A DNA stretch of 64,000 nt from contig CM033109.1 of assembly GCA_019321725.1 (NCBI GenBank), forward strand, positions 22,723,993 through 22,787,992, read 5' to 3'. Source of the stretch: Paulownia fortunei. Its lineage: Eukaryota > Streptophyta > Magnoliopsida > Lamiales > Paulowniaceae. Shown in pieces: positions 48,630-61,021 of this stretch (positions are counted from its first letter, which is position 1; the number at the start of each line of letters is the position of its first letter). A program made the translations under genes and the position numbers. A model generated the notes under the pieces. That model searched no databases and was not told where the DNA came from. It saw only the letters and a program-made list of their open reading frames with translations.

Positions 48630-51600
48630 GATTTGGTCACTTGGTTGAGAAAAATTTCTAATGATGTGTCAGTGTAGAATTGTTGTTAGAAAGTTTGTTT
48701 GGAGTGTCCTAAGATGGCCCACTTGCCAAGAATTAGATACAAAAGAGTAGGTGAAAGGTGGTAAAAACTTGTTGTATATGCCCTGGATATAGCATCTACG
48801 ATAAAGTCTAAGTGTACAAGGTTTCAAGAATTGCGTTCGTCCATTTTTTTTTATTTTTTTTTTGTTTGAATGAATTATTTATATGAATAATTCAAATGTG
48901 GGATGAGAGCAGACTGGTGGGGTTTAATTGTTTAATTCAGGAAAGAGATGTGTCTCTAAGGTATAATGTGTTATCTTTTATATAATAAATGGAAAATGCT
49001 CTTCCAAGGTCAAAAACTCTCAATATATGTGTATGAATTTCAAGCTTGAATGAAATTAGTAAATTAATTTTCTTACTTTAATTGAATGAATTTTGATTGA
49101 AAATTATGCAGTAAATTCACTTGAATGGATTTAATAAATTAACATTTTTCAATTCAAGGAAAGGTGAAAAATATATTTAGGAAAAAAATATCATCAATAA
49201 AACAAAAGGAAATATTCTTCATTCTATGTCAAATTTGGAACAATCCTCATTAAACACACACCCCCACCCCCACCCCCGAAAAAAAAAATGCCCATCTCTA
49301 TTTATGTGTTAAGAAGTGTTAAACAATCGCCGTTAAACAGAAGAAATATTCTTTTTTCTATTTCCAATTTGAAAAATTCACCAATAAATAGAGAAAATGA
49401 AATGCCCATCTCTAGTTTGTGTTAAGAAGTGTTTATAAAATAACTTCAAATCTTATATATTTAACCTCGAATTAATGAAAAAATACTAGATTTTGCAAAA
49501 CATCTATAACTAGGACCACATTTAAATTTTGGTAGAACTAAAACAAAAAAAATACTATGAATTGGGCCTGTTTTGGGTCTGCTTTTATGTCTTGTTCAGC
49601 TATTTTACTAAGTAGGCTGTACGCCAACGAAACTAAATACTATTTATAAAAATATTATTAGGCCCAATTTCATTGCCAGGTATATTTAGTCCACTAATCT
49701 TTGGATGTTCAAACCATTCATAAAAAACTAAATTCGTGATTTAGAAACTACTTTTAGTTAAAGTTTAACTTCCAAAATAATTTCTCACGGTAGAAAAATA
49801 AATCAATTTTTTTTAATAGATAAATTATTAAAAATTCATTTAAACTCGATTCATTAAATATAACAAATCAAACTTTAACATATTTGTTTGTTGAATAAGA
49901 TTCAGTTCGAACCCGATTCAATTACAAAAAAAATCAAGCTATTCAAACTCAATTTATGTTTGAGTCGACTAAAATTCATTCAAATTTGATTCGAATAATA
50001 ATCAAACTAATTTTTAACATAATTTTTAAAATTTAATAAAAAATTAAATAAATTTAAATAGTAACATATTCAAACATCCTATTAGCGAAAAGAGTTCTAC
50101 ATGACATGGAAAAGGCTAAGTATTAGTTTGATGCCCAATTTGTCAAAAAATGATCATTGTCTTATAATAATACACGTTTTCTGCTCAATAAAATATATTG
50201 AATTTGTTTTGGTGAAGCACAATTTGCAAAAAGGATAAGGAAATGACCAGCAATGCTTATATAATTAGTAAAAAAAATAAAAAATTGTTCGTAATTAATA
50301 CAAGATTAAAGAGGTAGATTAACACAAGCAACAAGACGAGGTTCATTAACTGCTATCCAATTAAATATGATTTAAGTCGGATAAGTTGGGCTTCTTTTGT
50401 CTTAATAAGACCAGCATTGCTACTTCTACTTCTAATACTTCAACGTATCCATCCCTCCAATCCAATCAAAGATCGATTTTCAATCGCATAGCTTCATAAT
50501 TGATGTGGATTTGTCTTAGTTTTCCAATTTTACCCCAGAATTTCAACTAAGATCCGCAAACTTTTACACGAATTCTCATCCAACTTGATTATCAAGTTAG
50601 GTCCGATCCAACTCGATTACCATTGATATTAGAGGTAGACATGACAACAAATGATTCAAATAATAACACATATCCCCACCACATGCAGTAAGGATATGTC
50701 ATATTAAACAAATTTAGTACGACGGATAAATATCAAGTAGTACAAGGAATTCAACTTTGAAACATTCAATCTCAAATTCCTACCCGATCTTGTTTGGAGG
50801 CCACCTGACAAAGTTAGTATCGTTTTATTTTAACTTTTTATTAAACCTGAACTAATTTATTAAACCAAGATGTTCCAAACCCAAACTTAGCAAGTATCAT
50901 TGATCTCCTATCAATAGTAATTGAGCTGACATCCCATCGCCATTCAATTTAAAGAATCTACCAATTCTACATGGAGAGAATGGAGAACTAGCCTAGCAAA
51001 AATTTGAAAGTCATGACCTCTATGTTGCTACAATATCTTTACCACTAAATACTAATAACCAGATAACCTCCAAATTTTGTTTTAAATATCTGCATATGTG
51101 CAACAAAAAAATAATAATAATAACCTCTAATTTATTTTTTGTTTTTGCTTCTTTAAAAAAAAAAAGAAATACCTAAAAAGTGATGGGACCCCCATCAAAA
51201 GCATCTTGAAAATGGAGGAAAACATAGGGTACTGTCATATGTTTGTATTATTATCCGGAACGGAACCCGTGACACCCTGAACCCTTCCCCCCCATTCCCC
51301 AAATTAAAACCCCTCTGACACATCTCAGCTGCCAGCCTGTAACTCCTCTAAATCTTGTCCCCCCCTCCCCCCCACCCCCCAACCCCACCCCACACCCTTT
51401 TACTATATTCCTCTCCCTCGTCACTACCTTCCTCCCCTGTCTGAATTTCAAATTACATTCATTATTTTCATGACCAACTCAACCACATCTACATTCCCAT
51501 TCAATTCCAATAATTCCAACTCCATCACACCCTGTAATACATATACAACCTGTCCTCCGTGAGAGCCAGTCGGACCCGACAAATCTCACTTACTTTATCC

Positions 51601-52403
51601 TTGTAATGTGTATATGCTTGGCCTTCCCATTTACCCTTAAAAGAAGCTTAAATTGTCAAATATGATAAAATCCACGCATTTTTTACTGAGTTCCAACCAG
51701 ATTCGAAAGTGCAGTTTATAACTGTTACAAATGAAGACACATTTTAAAGAACATCTGTCGTGGCTTACCCCAAATTAGAACATATTCACTTTTTTGCATT
51801 CACACTGACTTCTTTATCTTTTTTTGAACCCATATAAAGTTTTAACTATAGCCCTTCATCAAACCTAACATATTTCAATTTTTTGGTTTTAGACATGCTT
51901 GAAAGAGGACTCGTCTCGACCTGACCCGTCCCGGCACGAATTCTGACCCTGAATTTAACCCTGCATGAATAAGAAAATTATTTACCATAGTAAGCTGAAG
52001 TATTATTATTTCAAAAAACAAATGAATAGCCCTACAATCCTATTAGCACTTTGTACAGCAATGCGGACCATGTGGACCTTGAACACAGCATCCCATCTCC
52101 ATCTCTGGCAAAAATATAAATTGTTTTCCTCTTCACATGTACAGATATACACTATGTACGACATATGACCCATGACGTGTACCACCAAACCGAAAAAAAA
52201 ACGAATCATCTATCGCCACCTCAGATTTTCAACACTACATGGCCAACAACATAATCCCCGAACCCTTAGCAGGGGGCCCACTTTGAAAATTCCCATACAC
52301 AAAATGCACCCAAAAAAATCCCAGCTGTCTCCCACCTCGTATTTTCCGATACACGTCGAGAAAAGCACCACTTCTTAGCTGGAAACCGCCAGGTGGATAT
52401 TCC
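48630..52403. other. Intergenic region between XTH and the GT47 gene
   Basis: The XTH 3' flank comes first. AT-rich DNA with a short C-rich run at 49256-49277 follows. Around 49880-50000 there is a TTCAAACTCGATT-type, repeat-like stretch. A strongly C-rich zone lies at about 51285-51420. No gene is visible. The final few hundred bases are the 3' region of the GT47 gene. Confidence 0.5.
51353..51400 (-). repeat. C-rich tract with G-quadruplex pattern on the minus strand
   Basis: The plus strand shows repeated runs of four to seven C (CCCCCCCTCCCCCCCACCCC and on to ACCCCACCCC), so the minus strand can form a G-quadruplex. A weaker C cluster precedes it at 51285-51313. It lies about 1 kb beyond the 3' end of the GT47 gene. 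Confidence 0.75.
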
Positions 52404-54114
52404 TCATTGGATAGAAACCCTTGACTTTTTGTGGGACCTGTCGAGCTTGAGAGAAAGGGCCACGAGAACTTGCCACGTGGCATCACCTTCCATCATTGGG
52501 TCATGGAAAAGTAGGGCCTTCCTCACATCTGGGTCCCACAGGTTCCTCTGTATAGAGGAGAGGTTTGTCGCCGCCACGTGTGCGAGAATTGTCCCCAGCC
52601 GGTCCACGTCGTCCTCCGCCACGGTTAGAGAAATGTTTGCCCAGGGCACGGCGGACGGAAAGGGTAACTGGATGCCATCCGCTATGATGACCGGGACACA
52701 TCCCAAAGCCACGGATTCCACCAACCTCGGACTCCACGGGGCCCATCCCAATGGGCATAAACAGAACGTTGACCGGACAATCTCAGACTGGTAACCCGCA
52801 AACCTGTGCCTACGCAAGTAAAACCTCCGGTCACTCCCATATTTTCGCCATATCGTCGTCCGCACACGCCTGTCGAAAAATGAAATACCTGGGGTTAATC
52901 GGGTCATTTTATATCAACATAAGTGTAATAACTATGATAAGGGTTGTTTGAACAGAGAATGAGGAATGATTGGAATCTTACTTGCTATAAAAACGACCGC
53001 TAACGTTCTTCGGATGGACCTCCATTTTACCCCGGAAAAACGCGAAAATGTCACGGCGGCCTGTCAGCGGCGACTTTTCCAAGTTGGCTCGTACACTTTC
53101 CGGCGACACGTATGGTGGAATCACCACATTTTCCACGTCCTGACATGGGTGCTTGTGTTTCACCCCAAAAGTTTGCAAAATTATTGAGTTCCTCAAGAAT
53201 TCAGGCACCCCATCTTCCATTGCAGCATCCTCCTACAAAATAGAATCAAAACCAGCATCATCCCCTGTTCAATAAACAACCAAAAGAATAACTTGAAAGA
53301 AACAAGAAAAAGAAGTCATTTTTGCGTACCATGGTGTGAAAGCAAGAACCAAAATCATGAGACGCGACAAAAACATGGTCAGAGCCGAGGCTACGGTTCC
53401 AAAACGGAAGCTGAGAGGAAACCTGCTGGATGGCGGATGCCATTAGAGAACGGGCGTGGCCAATGGCGGGGAAGCCATTGACTTTGCTGAAATTGCATGA
53501 GACATAAACAGGGACGAAGAAAAAGTCAGCCTCCCATGGGTCCAACGTTCTCACCTCACTTTTCATCAATGCCCTGTGAATAGCCACCTCTGAAGCAAAC
53601 AAATGGCTGCTGCAACGCTCGTTTGACAGCCAGTCGCTGTTGTATTTCGATGGCAAATCGTAAACATACACCTTCATCCCCTTTAATAAACCTGAATCTG
53701 TACCACAAAAGGAAAAAGGTAAGCATTAAAACATAACAAGACAAGATTTTTACCTTATGTGCAATATTTTGATAAACAAAAAAGAGGATTTTTATTTTTT
53801 GTTCTTTTGAAATTACCATCGGGGTTTCTGAGGTGCTGGATGGCGGAGGAATTGAGGGATGATTCTTCAATGAGAGCACGGGATGCTTTGGAATGGGAAA
53901 CGGTGGTTCTTGAAAAAGAGATGGTGGGCTTATTGCGAGTGATGAGAAAAGAGGAGAAAAAATAGAATGAAATGGAAAACCAGAGAATCCATTTGAAATA
54001 TCTGTAACAAAAGCTTTTATCTGGACTCCTGTTGTTTCTTGTGTTGTGCAAAAGCTTCATCCTCACATAGAAGCCTCTGCTCCTGAGGGGTCTTTTGGTT
54101 TCAAGAATGTTCAT
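52404..54114 (-). CDS. FRA8: GT47 glycosyltransferase, FRA8/IRX7 family, four exons
   Basis: Golgi type II membrane glycosyltransferase of the exostosin family. Arabidopsis FRA8/IRX7 is needed to make the reducing-end tetrasaccharide of glucuronoxylan in secondary walls. Exons in transcript order: 54114-53817, 53697-53330, 53232-52982, 52869-52404; 460 aa, close to the roughly 450 aa of FRA8. A basic cytosolic tail is followed by a membrane anchor (about residues 41-58) and a stem. The GT47 domain starts at MKVYVYDLPSKYN (residue 107). Family blocks: LDPWEADFFFVPVYVSCNFS, FVASHDFGSCFH, GVPEFLRNSIILQTFG, VVIPPYVSPE, FFRGKMEVHPKNVSGRFYSK, FCLCPLGWAPWSPRLVESV, GCVPVIIADGIQLPFPS and MEGDATWQVL. 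It could be the paralogue F8H instead; the position near the fucosidase and transporter relic favours FRA8. Confidence 0.93.
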
Positions 54115-54134
54115 TAATTCCCCTCTCTTAAACC

Positions 54135-54157
54135 TCTCTCGAGAGAGAGAGAGAGAA
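54135..54157. repeat. CT/GA microsatellite in the GT47 5' leader
   Basis: About ten GA units (CT in the transcript) start 20-40 bp upstream of the GT47 ATG. CT-rich leaders are common in plant genes. Confidence 0.85.
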
Positions 54158-54401
54158 AGGAATGGATGGAATGAAAGGAGTAGTGGTTGACGTGGGGCTT
54201 TCTGTATTTGGTATTGAGGAGAAGTGGAGATGAAGGAACAGGGGTGAATGATGAAATGGATTTGTTGGGAGTTCGTTCTTGCTTCAAGAATAATAATCAA
54301 ATGAATAAAAGTGCCTACTTTGATCTACTCTCTGCTCATATATGCATACTGCTGAGTTCTGTTTTCAAGAAAAAATATTTACTCTAATCATGAAATTGCT
54401 C

Positions 54402-54430
54402 AGAGAGAGAGAGAGAGAATGGGGGGGGGG
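54402..54430. repeat. (AG)n followed by poly-G
   Basis: About eight AG units are followed by ten G after a short AAT spacer. It lies about 300 bp upstream of the GT47 start codon. Confidence 0.9.
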
Positions 54431-57400
54431 TGTTGCAGTTCAATGGAGCAGAATAGACATCGGCTTTTGTCTCGGTTTTTTCAGCTTCGTTTTCCCAACT
54501 TAGGAGATGACGAAAATATCCATATTTACATTATCGGTCATCACAATTATGTGTGTACATTAGTTGTTTCTTAATCAGTTGTCTTTAAAGCCTTATTAAT
54601 TTGGCAACCACTTGCGTCCTTTAATTAAACACCAAGGATGGACCATTTCTCTCTGAGTCCCAAAGGCCACTTTCTAAATTTACCTTATCATTCACATTTC
54701 ACAATATAACAAAGCAAAATAATTTAAAAATAGTGGTGATGTAGTATTTTTTGGATAGACAAGATTCTATTTTTTAAAGTATTTAATTGGTTGATGGTTC
54801 TCGCTTACTTTGCGACATGAGTAAAGAAGTGTCGAGAGTGTTACAGTTTCCAATAATCAAATCAAAACTAGAAAAAAAAAATTAAAAATATAAAAAAACA
54901 AGAATGAGTTAAACATCCTAAAAAATGAAAGATGAATGAGCTATTTATAGGTAGATGTGCTAGTGTAGTATCTTTTACTCTTAAGTCCATCCGACTTGAT
55001 CTTTTGGAGTATTGAATCTTATGAATAGTGGACTCTTATGAGTATTATAGGGTCAGTATAACCAACTTTTGTAATATTTAACCAATATAAGGTTAAGACC
55101 AGAAACAGGCTCAAGAGAACCTCAATTTGTGGACAGCCTAATGTCTTTGTTTATGGTATAAGGGGAAAATGGGAATTTCAAGCTGCTGAGTGGCGAATGG
55201 TGAATGCAGATGGGCTAGAAAATGGTAAATAGCAGTTAATCTCATTAATAAAGAGAAACAGCTGTGTGCAGAATGCATATAGAGCTAGAATTTAAAGCAG
55301 TAGAATCTATAGTACAGAGAAAAAGATTACTAATGAGGAAAGGGCAAAGTGGGGAATAAGGAATTGTTTGACAAAAGTTGAGATACGTGCAAACTGCAAA
55401 AGCCTCTTAAAAAGAAAGAGTGCTAATATTTTATGAAGTTCTCAAAAGTTGAACTCTCTGTCTTTGCACATGAAATGGCAGTATTAAAAGTAAAGTAGCA
55501 CCCCAGCTAGATATTTTTTATTCAGTGTCTCAGGATGCCGATATGTGTTGGATTTAAAAGACAAACAAGGGAAAAGTTTAGTACAATGGAAGACAACTTT
55601 AAGTTTCATTGAAAAAAAAAAAATGGTTCCTTTGTGTTGTATGATCATTTTCATTGTTTTTTTTTTTTTTTATTTTGTGATTGTTATTAATTACATAGAT
55701 GGGTAAATTAATTAAACAACTACTAGTTGTAAAAAAAATTAATAACTGATAATTTATATAGTTTGTTGATTGTGGTTTTCTCTCGGTACAAGCCATAATT
55801 ATAATTTTTAGGGATTTTTAAAATTAAAATTATCAATTGTAGCTGAATTGCAACACTATAATTAAGAAATATAATGCTTAAAAAATACATCCGACTCCAA
55901 CTAGTTGCTTTATTTAATCTTTTTTATTCCTACATACAGAGGGAGTCAAGGGGCTACCATAGGTAGACACTCTCCTCCTACTACCTCAAACTTATATAAA
56001 TATAAATTTTATTTATAAACTTATTAAATTTTAAAAATTTTTACCCTTCTAAAAATAATAAAATGAAAATTCATGTGGTTAAAAATATCCTTTTACACAT
56101 TGTGCGTAAAAAAAATTAATATTTTTTATTTTTTTTATAATTTAGATTATCGAATGTTTTTGGGTCTGGATAAATTCGATGAGAAAGCAGTAGACTCGCG
56201 GGTTGAATATTCATATCGATTATTCCATCCCGTAGACCCACCTTAAGTACCGACTGACCCTCCGAAGGGTCAATAAACAAGCAATACTTCTACATTTAAA
56301 TTGAATTCGAACCCCAAACTATAATGTTTTTCCCCAGTTGCTCACCATTGAGCTTGGTCCCCGGGCAAAATTAATTTTTTTGCTCTGTCCTTACTTGCCT
56401 GAGTGAAATAAGGTAACAACTTCATGATGAGATTTATGACTTGCATTTCTGCTTCTATTTGCTCTTTTGATATTCATGCTAGAATAAATATAAATACTAC
56501 TTGAACCTATATCAAGATTATAATTAGTGTGTAACTTTGCAAGAACAGTCACTCCTTTCTTTTTAGGAGGCCTTATGGAAACTCAACCTGCCAATAAACA
56601 AGACTTGCTCGATGAAGATAATTATTAAATCTTTTATTTAGTTTTCTTTCTCTTTTTTATCAAAAAAACAAAAAAGAAAAGAGAAAAAAATCAAGATTTT
56701 AACTAGCAAATTTTACAGCCAATAGGCTCCCAAAATTTCACCAACAAATTTCACTGGGTTGAAGATTCAAGTCAAGACAAGGATAATTGAGTACTGCAAG
56801 GACTCAATCAAAGGAGATTTAGTCATCCTTAATCATAATTAAGTTACTTGTAGTGCTCTTAATCTTTCAATTTCTTCCTTATTACATAAATGGTCTAATG
56901 GGGCAACCCAAAAATCAATGAATAATAAAGGCAAAACTTACATTAATTTTGGCTAAGTGCGCCTGGTCGTGACCAAGAAGTAAATAGGTACCAGAATTAA
57001 CGGTCAAATTGAGGGGCCCTAACGACAGACTACTTAGGATCAGCATTCTTATAATCTTAGTGCCAGTCCTTTTCCCTTAGAGTTTAAGCAAAAGCAGCGT
57101 ATTATTATCTTAATTTCTTTCAAATTCGTTATTTTAATTTATTGTTTCAAATGCAAATTGCTGATGCTTTTCGAATACGTCTTATCAAATACGCGTCGAC
57201 ATTTATATTTCTTTATAATTAGTGGAAGGACAAATGTTCTTCACCCGGAAAAAGGCATCTTACATTATTTAATGATTATCCAAAAAATTAAAATAAAAAA
57301 AAAAAGATTTAGCAATATCTATAATAAGAATTGAAGAATTCGGGACTTAATAATTTAAAAAATTATAAAAACAGAGTGAGTGCGCTTGATTTAATAACTT

Positions 57401-60400
57401 TCCGTCATTTTAAATTTAAACTACTTTTTATACTACTTATTGTTCTATTGTGTAATGACTTTCCGCCATATGTTTATAATATATGTATCAATAATATATT
57501 TTTTTAATTATAAATATAAAACTAATTATATATACACGTGTGATAATAAAACAAGATGTAATACAAAAATTACAGTAGAGGAATTATATTGATAAATTTG
57601 ATGAAAATATATCTTTTCTTTTACAATATTTTTTCCAATTTGTACACGAACTTAATTGATTTACTTGTAAATATTGACTCGCTTTTATTTGGTAAAACAA
57701 TTTCAAAATACTTGCTTTTCAGAATAAAAATTACTATTTAACTCTACGATGCATTAATCCACGTCAATCTTCTTTGGAAATTCTGATAACTCACGCATTG
57801 GTTGAATTATTAGAATTGATTACGGACAATTTGCTGTAGAAAATTGTCAGTTTCTAGACATTCTGATAAATTGTGTCAGTTTCTACTTTCTCTAGAAAAT
57901 TGGCTTAAGTGAAGGTCTTTTTTGGAAATTCATAAAAATATTGTTGAATCTTAATATTGATGAATATTAATAATTTAAGAGACCAAACGCAAAACTTGAC
58001 TAATTTCTTTTTATTTCGGTTTTACCAAAAATTATATATTCAAAATTGTTTCAATGAAAACCGAACTGTTTTATTTTGACTCTCTATTTCGTATGATAAA
58101 ATGATGTATCACATTTTTAATTACTCAAATTTTTAATTTAATTTAATATAATTTTATCGACTGCATACACCATCTTCACAAGAAATTTAGTAGGACTTGA
58201 TAAAGTTTGTGGTCAAAATTTACACATGGACCATCTAGTCCAATATTGTTTTGCCTTTTGCATATTCCAGCCCCAATATCAATCATTAACCCCTGTACTT
58301 TAAGATATATCTTATATTGCCCTAATCATACGTTTAATAATCACGCCCCTGCCCCAGTTTGGATTAATTGATAAGGCAAGTTAGAAAACAGAGATTAATA
58401 AAGATTTTATTAATTTAATTTTTTATTTTTAACTTTATTGGTTAATTTAAACAATACCTTTTGGTTTAGAGATAGTCACAGTTTAGAATGGAGAAGAACT
58501 AAATATTTTTCAATAATAATTGGTTTTGCAGAGTGACAAAAATGATATAATTCTTATAATTCGTGCTATACCCACTTTATGTGTATTGAGTGTAGTAGAT
58601 ATATATCAAGGATTTTGTAAATATTAATCGATGTGAATATATCGAGTGCAATATTAAATATTTTAAATACTTGATTTTTTAAAAAAATAAAATACTTGAT
58701 AATCATTCTAACACTCAATATGATACGTATTTAATCGTAATATCAAATATTTCACTTTAATACCAAATAAAATAATTGACAGTAGATACATACACATAAT
58801 GCAGCCCATGCATGTGCATAGTTACACCATTTACAACAATGGAGGTAATGAATTTGAATTGCACATATGAAACTTCACTAATAAATGTTTGAGTTCGTTT
58901 GATTTTATTAATCATTTTTTTTTAAATACATAGCTAAATTGTGATAGTGGTAAAATTAGTTCATATGCTTTAATTTTAAAGAGAAACTGATGGGTCCTAT
59001 TAATATGGGCCATAGCCCATGTACCACTCCACAGTCCACACACCCGTAGCTGGTAGACTCCAATATTGCAAAATTGGAAGAAGCGGGTCGGAGCCTCACG
59101 TTCAGTTTTAATATTATCGGGCTTCCCGCTCCACTTCACTTTGCATGTGATTAAAAAGACACATCATGGGACCAAATCCTGCCATTAATCATTGGAAGAA
59201 CATGGAGCCCCATATGATACCACTATAATTGGACTCTTTCTCAAATAAAGTGCTGGACTTTATTATTTAGACACCTCAAGCATACATAAATTTTGTAGAA
59301 CGTGGGAGTTTGGCTACTTACCTAAATTAGAATGGGATTAAAATATTCAATATTAATAATTTGAAAATTAAAAAATATAATTTAATTAATTGAAACACCT
59401 ATTTGACAATTTAGATAAAATTAGTAAATGTTTGATAAGGCTTAGCTACACAACAAAGGTTAACATAAAAAGGGTTGATATAGAACAAGAAGTCAATAGT
59501 TTTGAGAGTGTGTGTACGAGCAAAAGTTTAAATAGGAATGATTTATTTGTGTAATTTTCTAACATAATTTAAAAAGACATAAATTTTATATATTCATGAA
59601 CTCGTTTTTCGTGAGATGGCATGGCCTCTCAATCAACTCAAAATTCTAATATTTCGATCCATCTGAATTTTTTTCTATTTTTCAACCATTTGTGGATATT
59701 ATTATTATTATTATTATAGTTATTTTTTAAATCCTATATTCTACTATTTGCTTAGTCATGTGATCGAGTAATTTTTTTTTTAAGTTTCATAATTTTTTGG
59801 GTCGGATGAGTTTTATGCCTATTTGACCTAGATTTGACTCATTTAAATGCCTACTAGGATTCTTTTTCGTCATTAGTATCTTCTTTGAATAAACATTTCG
59901 TGTTTTCACATCTTTCACGATTTATTTTTCATTTTTAAGGCTTGAAAATATTTTTTTTTATTTTTCTTTAAGTTTTATGATTTTGCACCGTAGGGGTTTT
60001 GACAAAGAGGTTCACTTTTCAATTAATTAGACTACTTCTTTTGGCAAGAAAGTTACGGATATTAAGTCTACGTTAAATATGATTCAAGCATCCAGCACAG
60101 AAGAATGTGTTTGTGCTTTTTTAAAGTTCGTCCTTGTTGGACCATTATTGAAGCATAAGACTCATTAAAACTAATAATATTTTTATTTATTTTTTTAAAA
60201 TATATTAAAAAAATACTTCAAAAGACACTTCATTTATGGGTTTTTTTTTTCTCCTTTAAAAATAAGAATATTGACTAATTGACTAATTGTCCAATTTCCA
60301 TCCAATCAAATATTTAAACTGTGATCAAGAAGATTACAGATACAAGTAATTATTTACATAGAGAAAAGTAGAAAAAAATGGGACAAATTCAAATCAAAAG

Positions 60401-61021
60401 GCATAAGAACCCGAACATTAGAACTTAGAAGTCGTCTAGGAAATTGTCCCTACTGGTGTGGAATATTAGCTGTGCATGCACATGCTGTGCTTTGGATTAT
60501 ATATATATATGTAACTGTACATAGAGAGTGAAGAAAGGAAGAGGGAGAAAGTGAATACATGTGAGCAATTATTAGCAGAGAGAGCACTGAAAAATTGGGC
60601 AAGTTGCCGCTGGGAAAGGAAACTATAGTGGGCATGTGCCCATGTCTCCTTGTGCACGTGACTCCTAAACCAGAAGAAGTTGCAATCATGATACAGCAGA
60701 TACTAAATTTTGAAGGCCCATCACTAGATTTCTTCTGTTAACTTTTGGGCTCAGCCTTCCAGCCCAACAGTTTCTTCTCATTCTTGAATAAGAGTATTGT
60801 CGGAGTTGTGTTCAAACTCGATTTTTTATGATCAAATTCATAAATTGCCTTGCTTGCCTGAGAACAAGATTAAACTATATTTGCAAGAACTCAAGAATCT
60901 GGCTATATATGAAACTTCAATACGTACTACTATCTTGATTTCACTTCCTTTCTTTCAACATCAATCTCACACGAACCTTGTTAAGTAACATCACTGTATA
61001 TGTAACGTGAGACTAATTAAG
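54431..61021. other. Long AT-rich intergenic region
   Basis: About 6.6 kb with no frame resembling a protein family. The first few hundred bases should be the GT47 promoter. Poly-A/T runs and a TTA repeat (about 59700-59716) are present. A slightly more GC-rich patch at 60420-60720 contains CACGTG (G-box) and a TGGGCATGTGCCCA near-palindrome but no recognisable gene. Confidence 0.5.

Noticed and set aside
51251..51451. 66-codon glycine-rich minus-strand frame
   Set aside because: It is the translation of C-rich simple sequence, not a gene.
52501..52867. Several open frames overlapping the last GT47 exon on both strands
   Set aside because: Shadow frames of a GC-rich exon whose real frame carries all GT47 motifs.
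53755..54300. GT47 first exon starting at the ATG at 54300
   Set aside because: The upstream 62 codons run through a GA microsatellite leader; the ATG at 54114 gives a family-like N-terminus with basic tail and membrane anchor.
60420..60720. Possible microRNA or small RNA gene around the near-palindrome TGGGCATGTGCCCA
   Set aside because: The palindrome is short with almost no loop, and no longer foldback with a mature-like arm could be found by eye.
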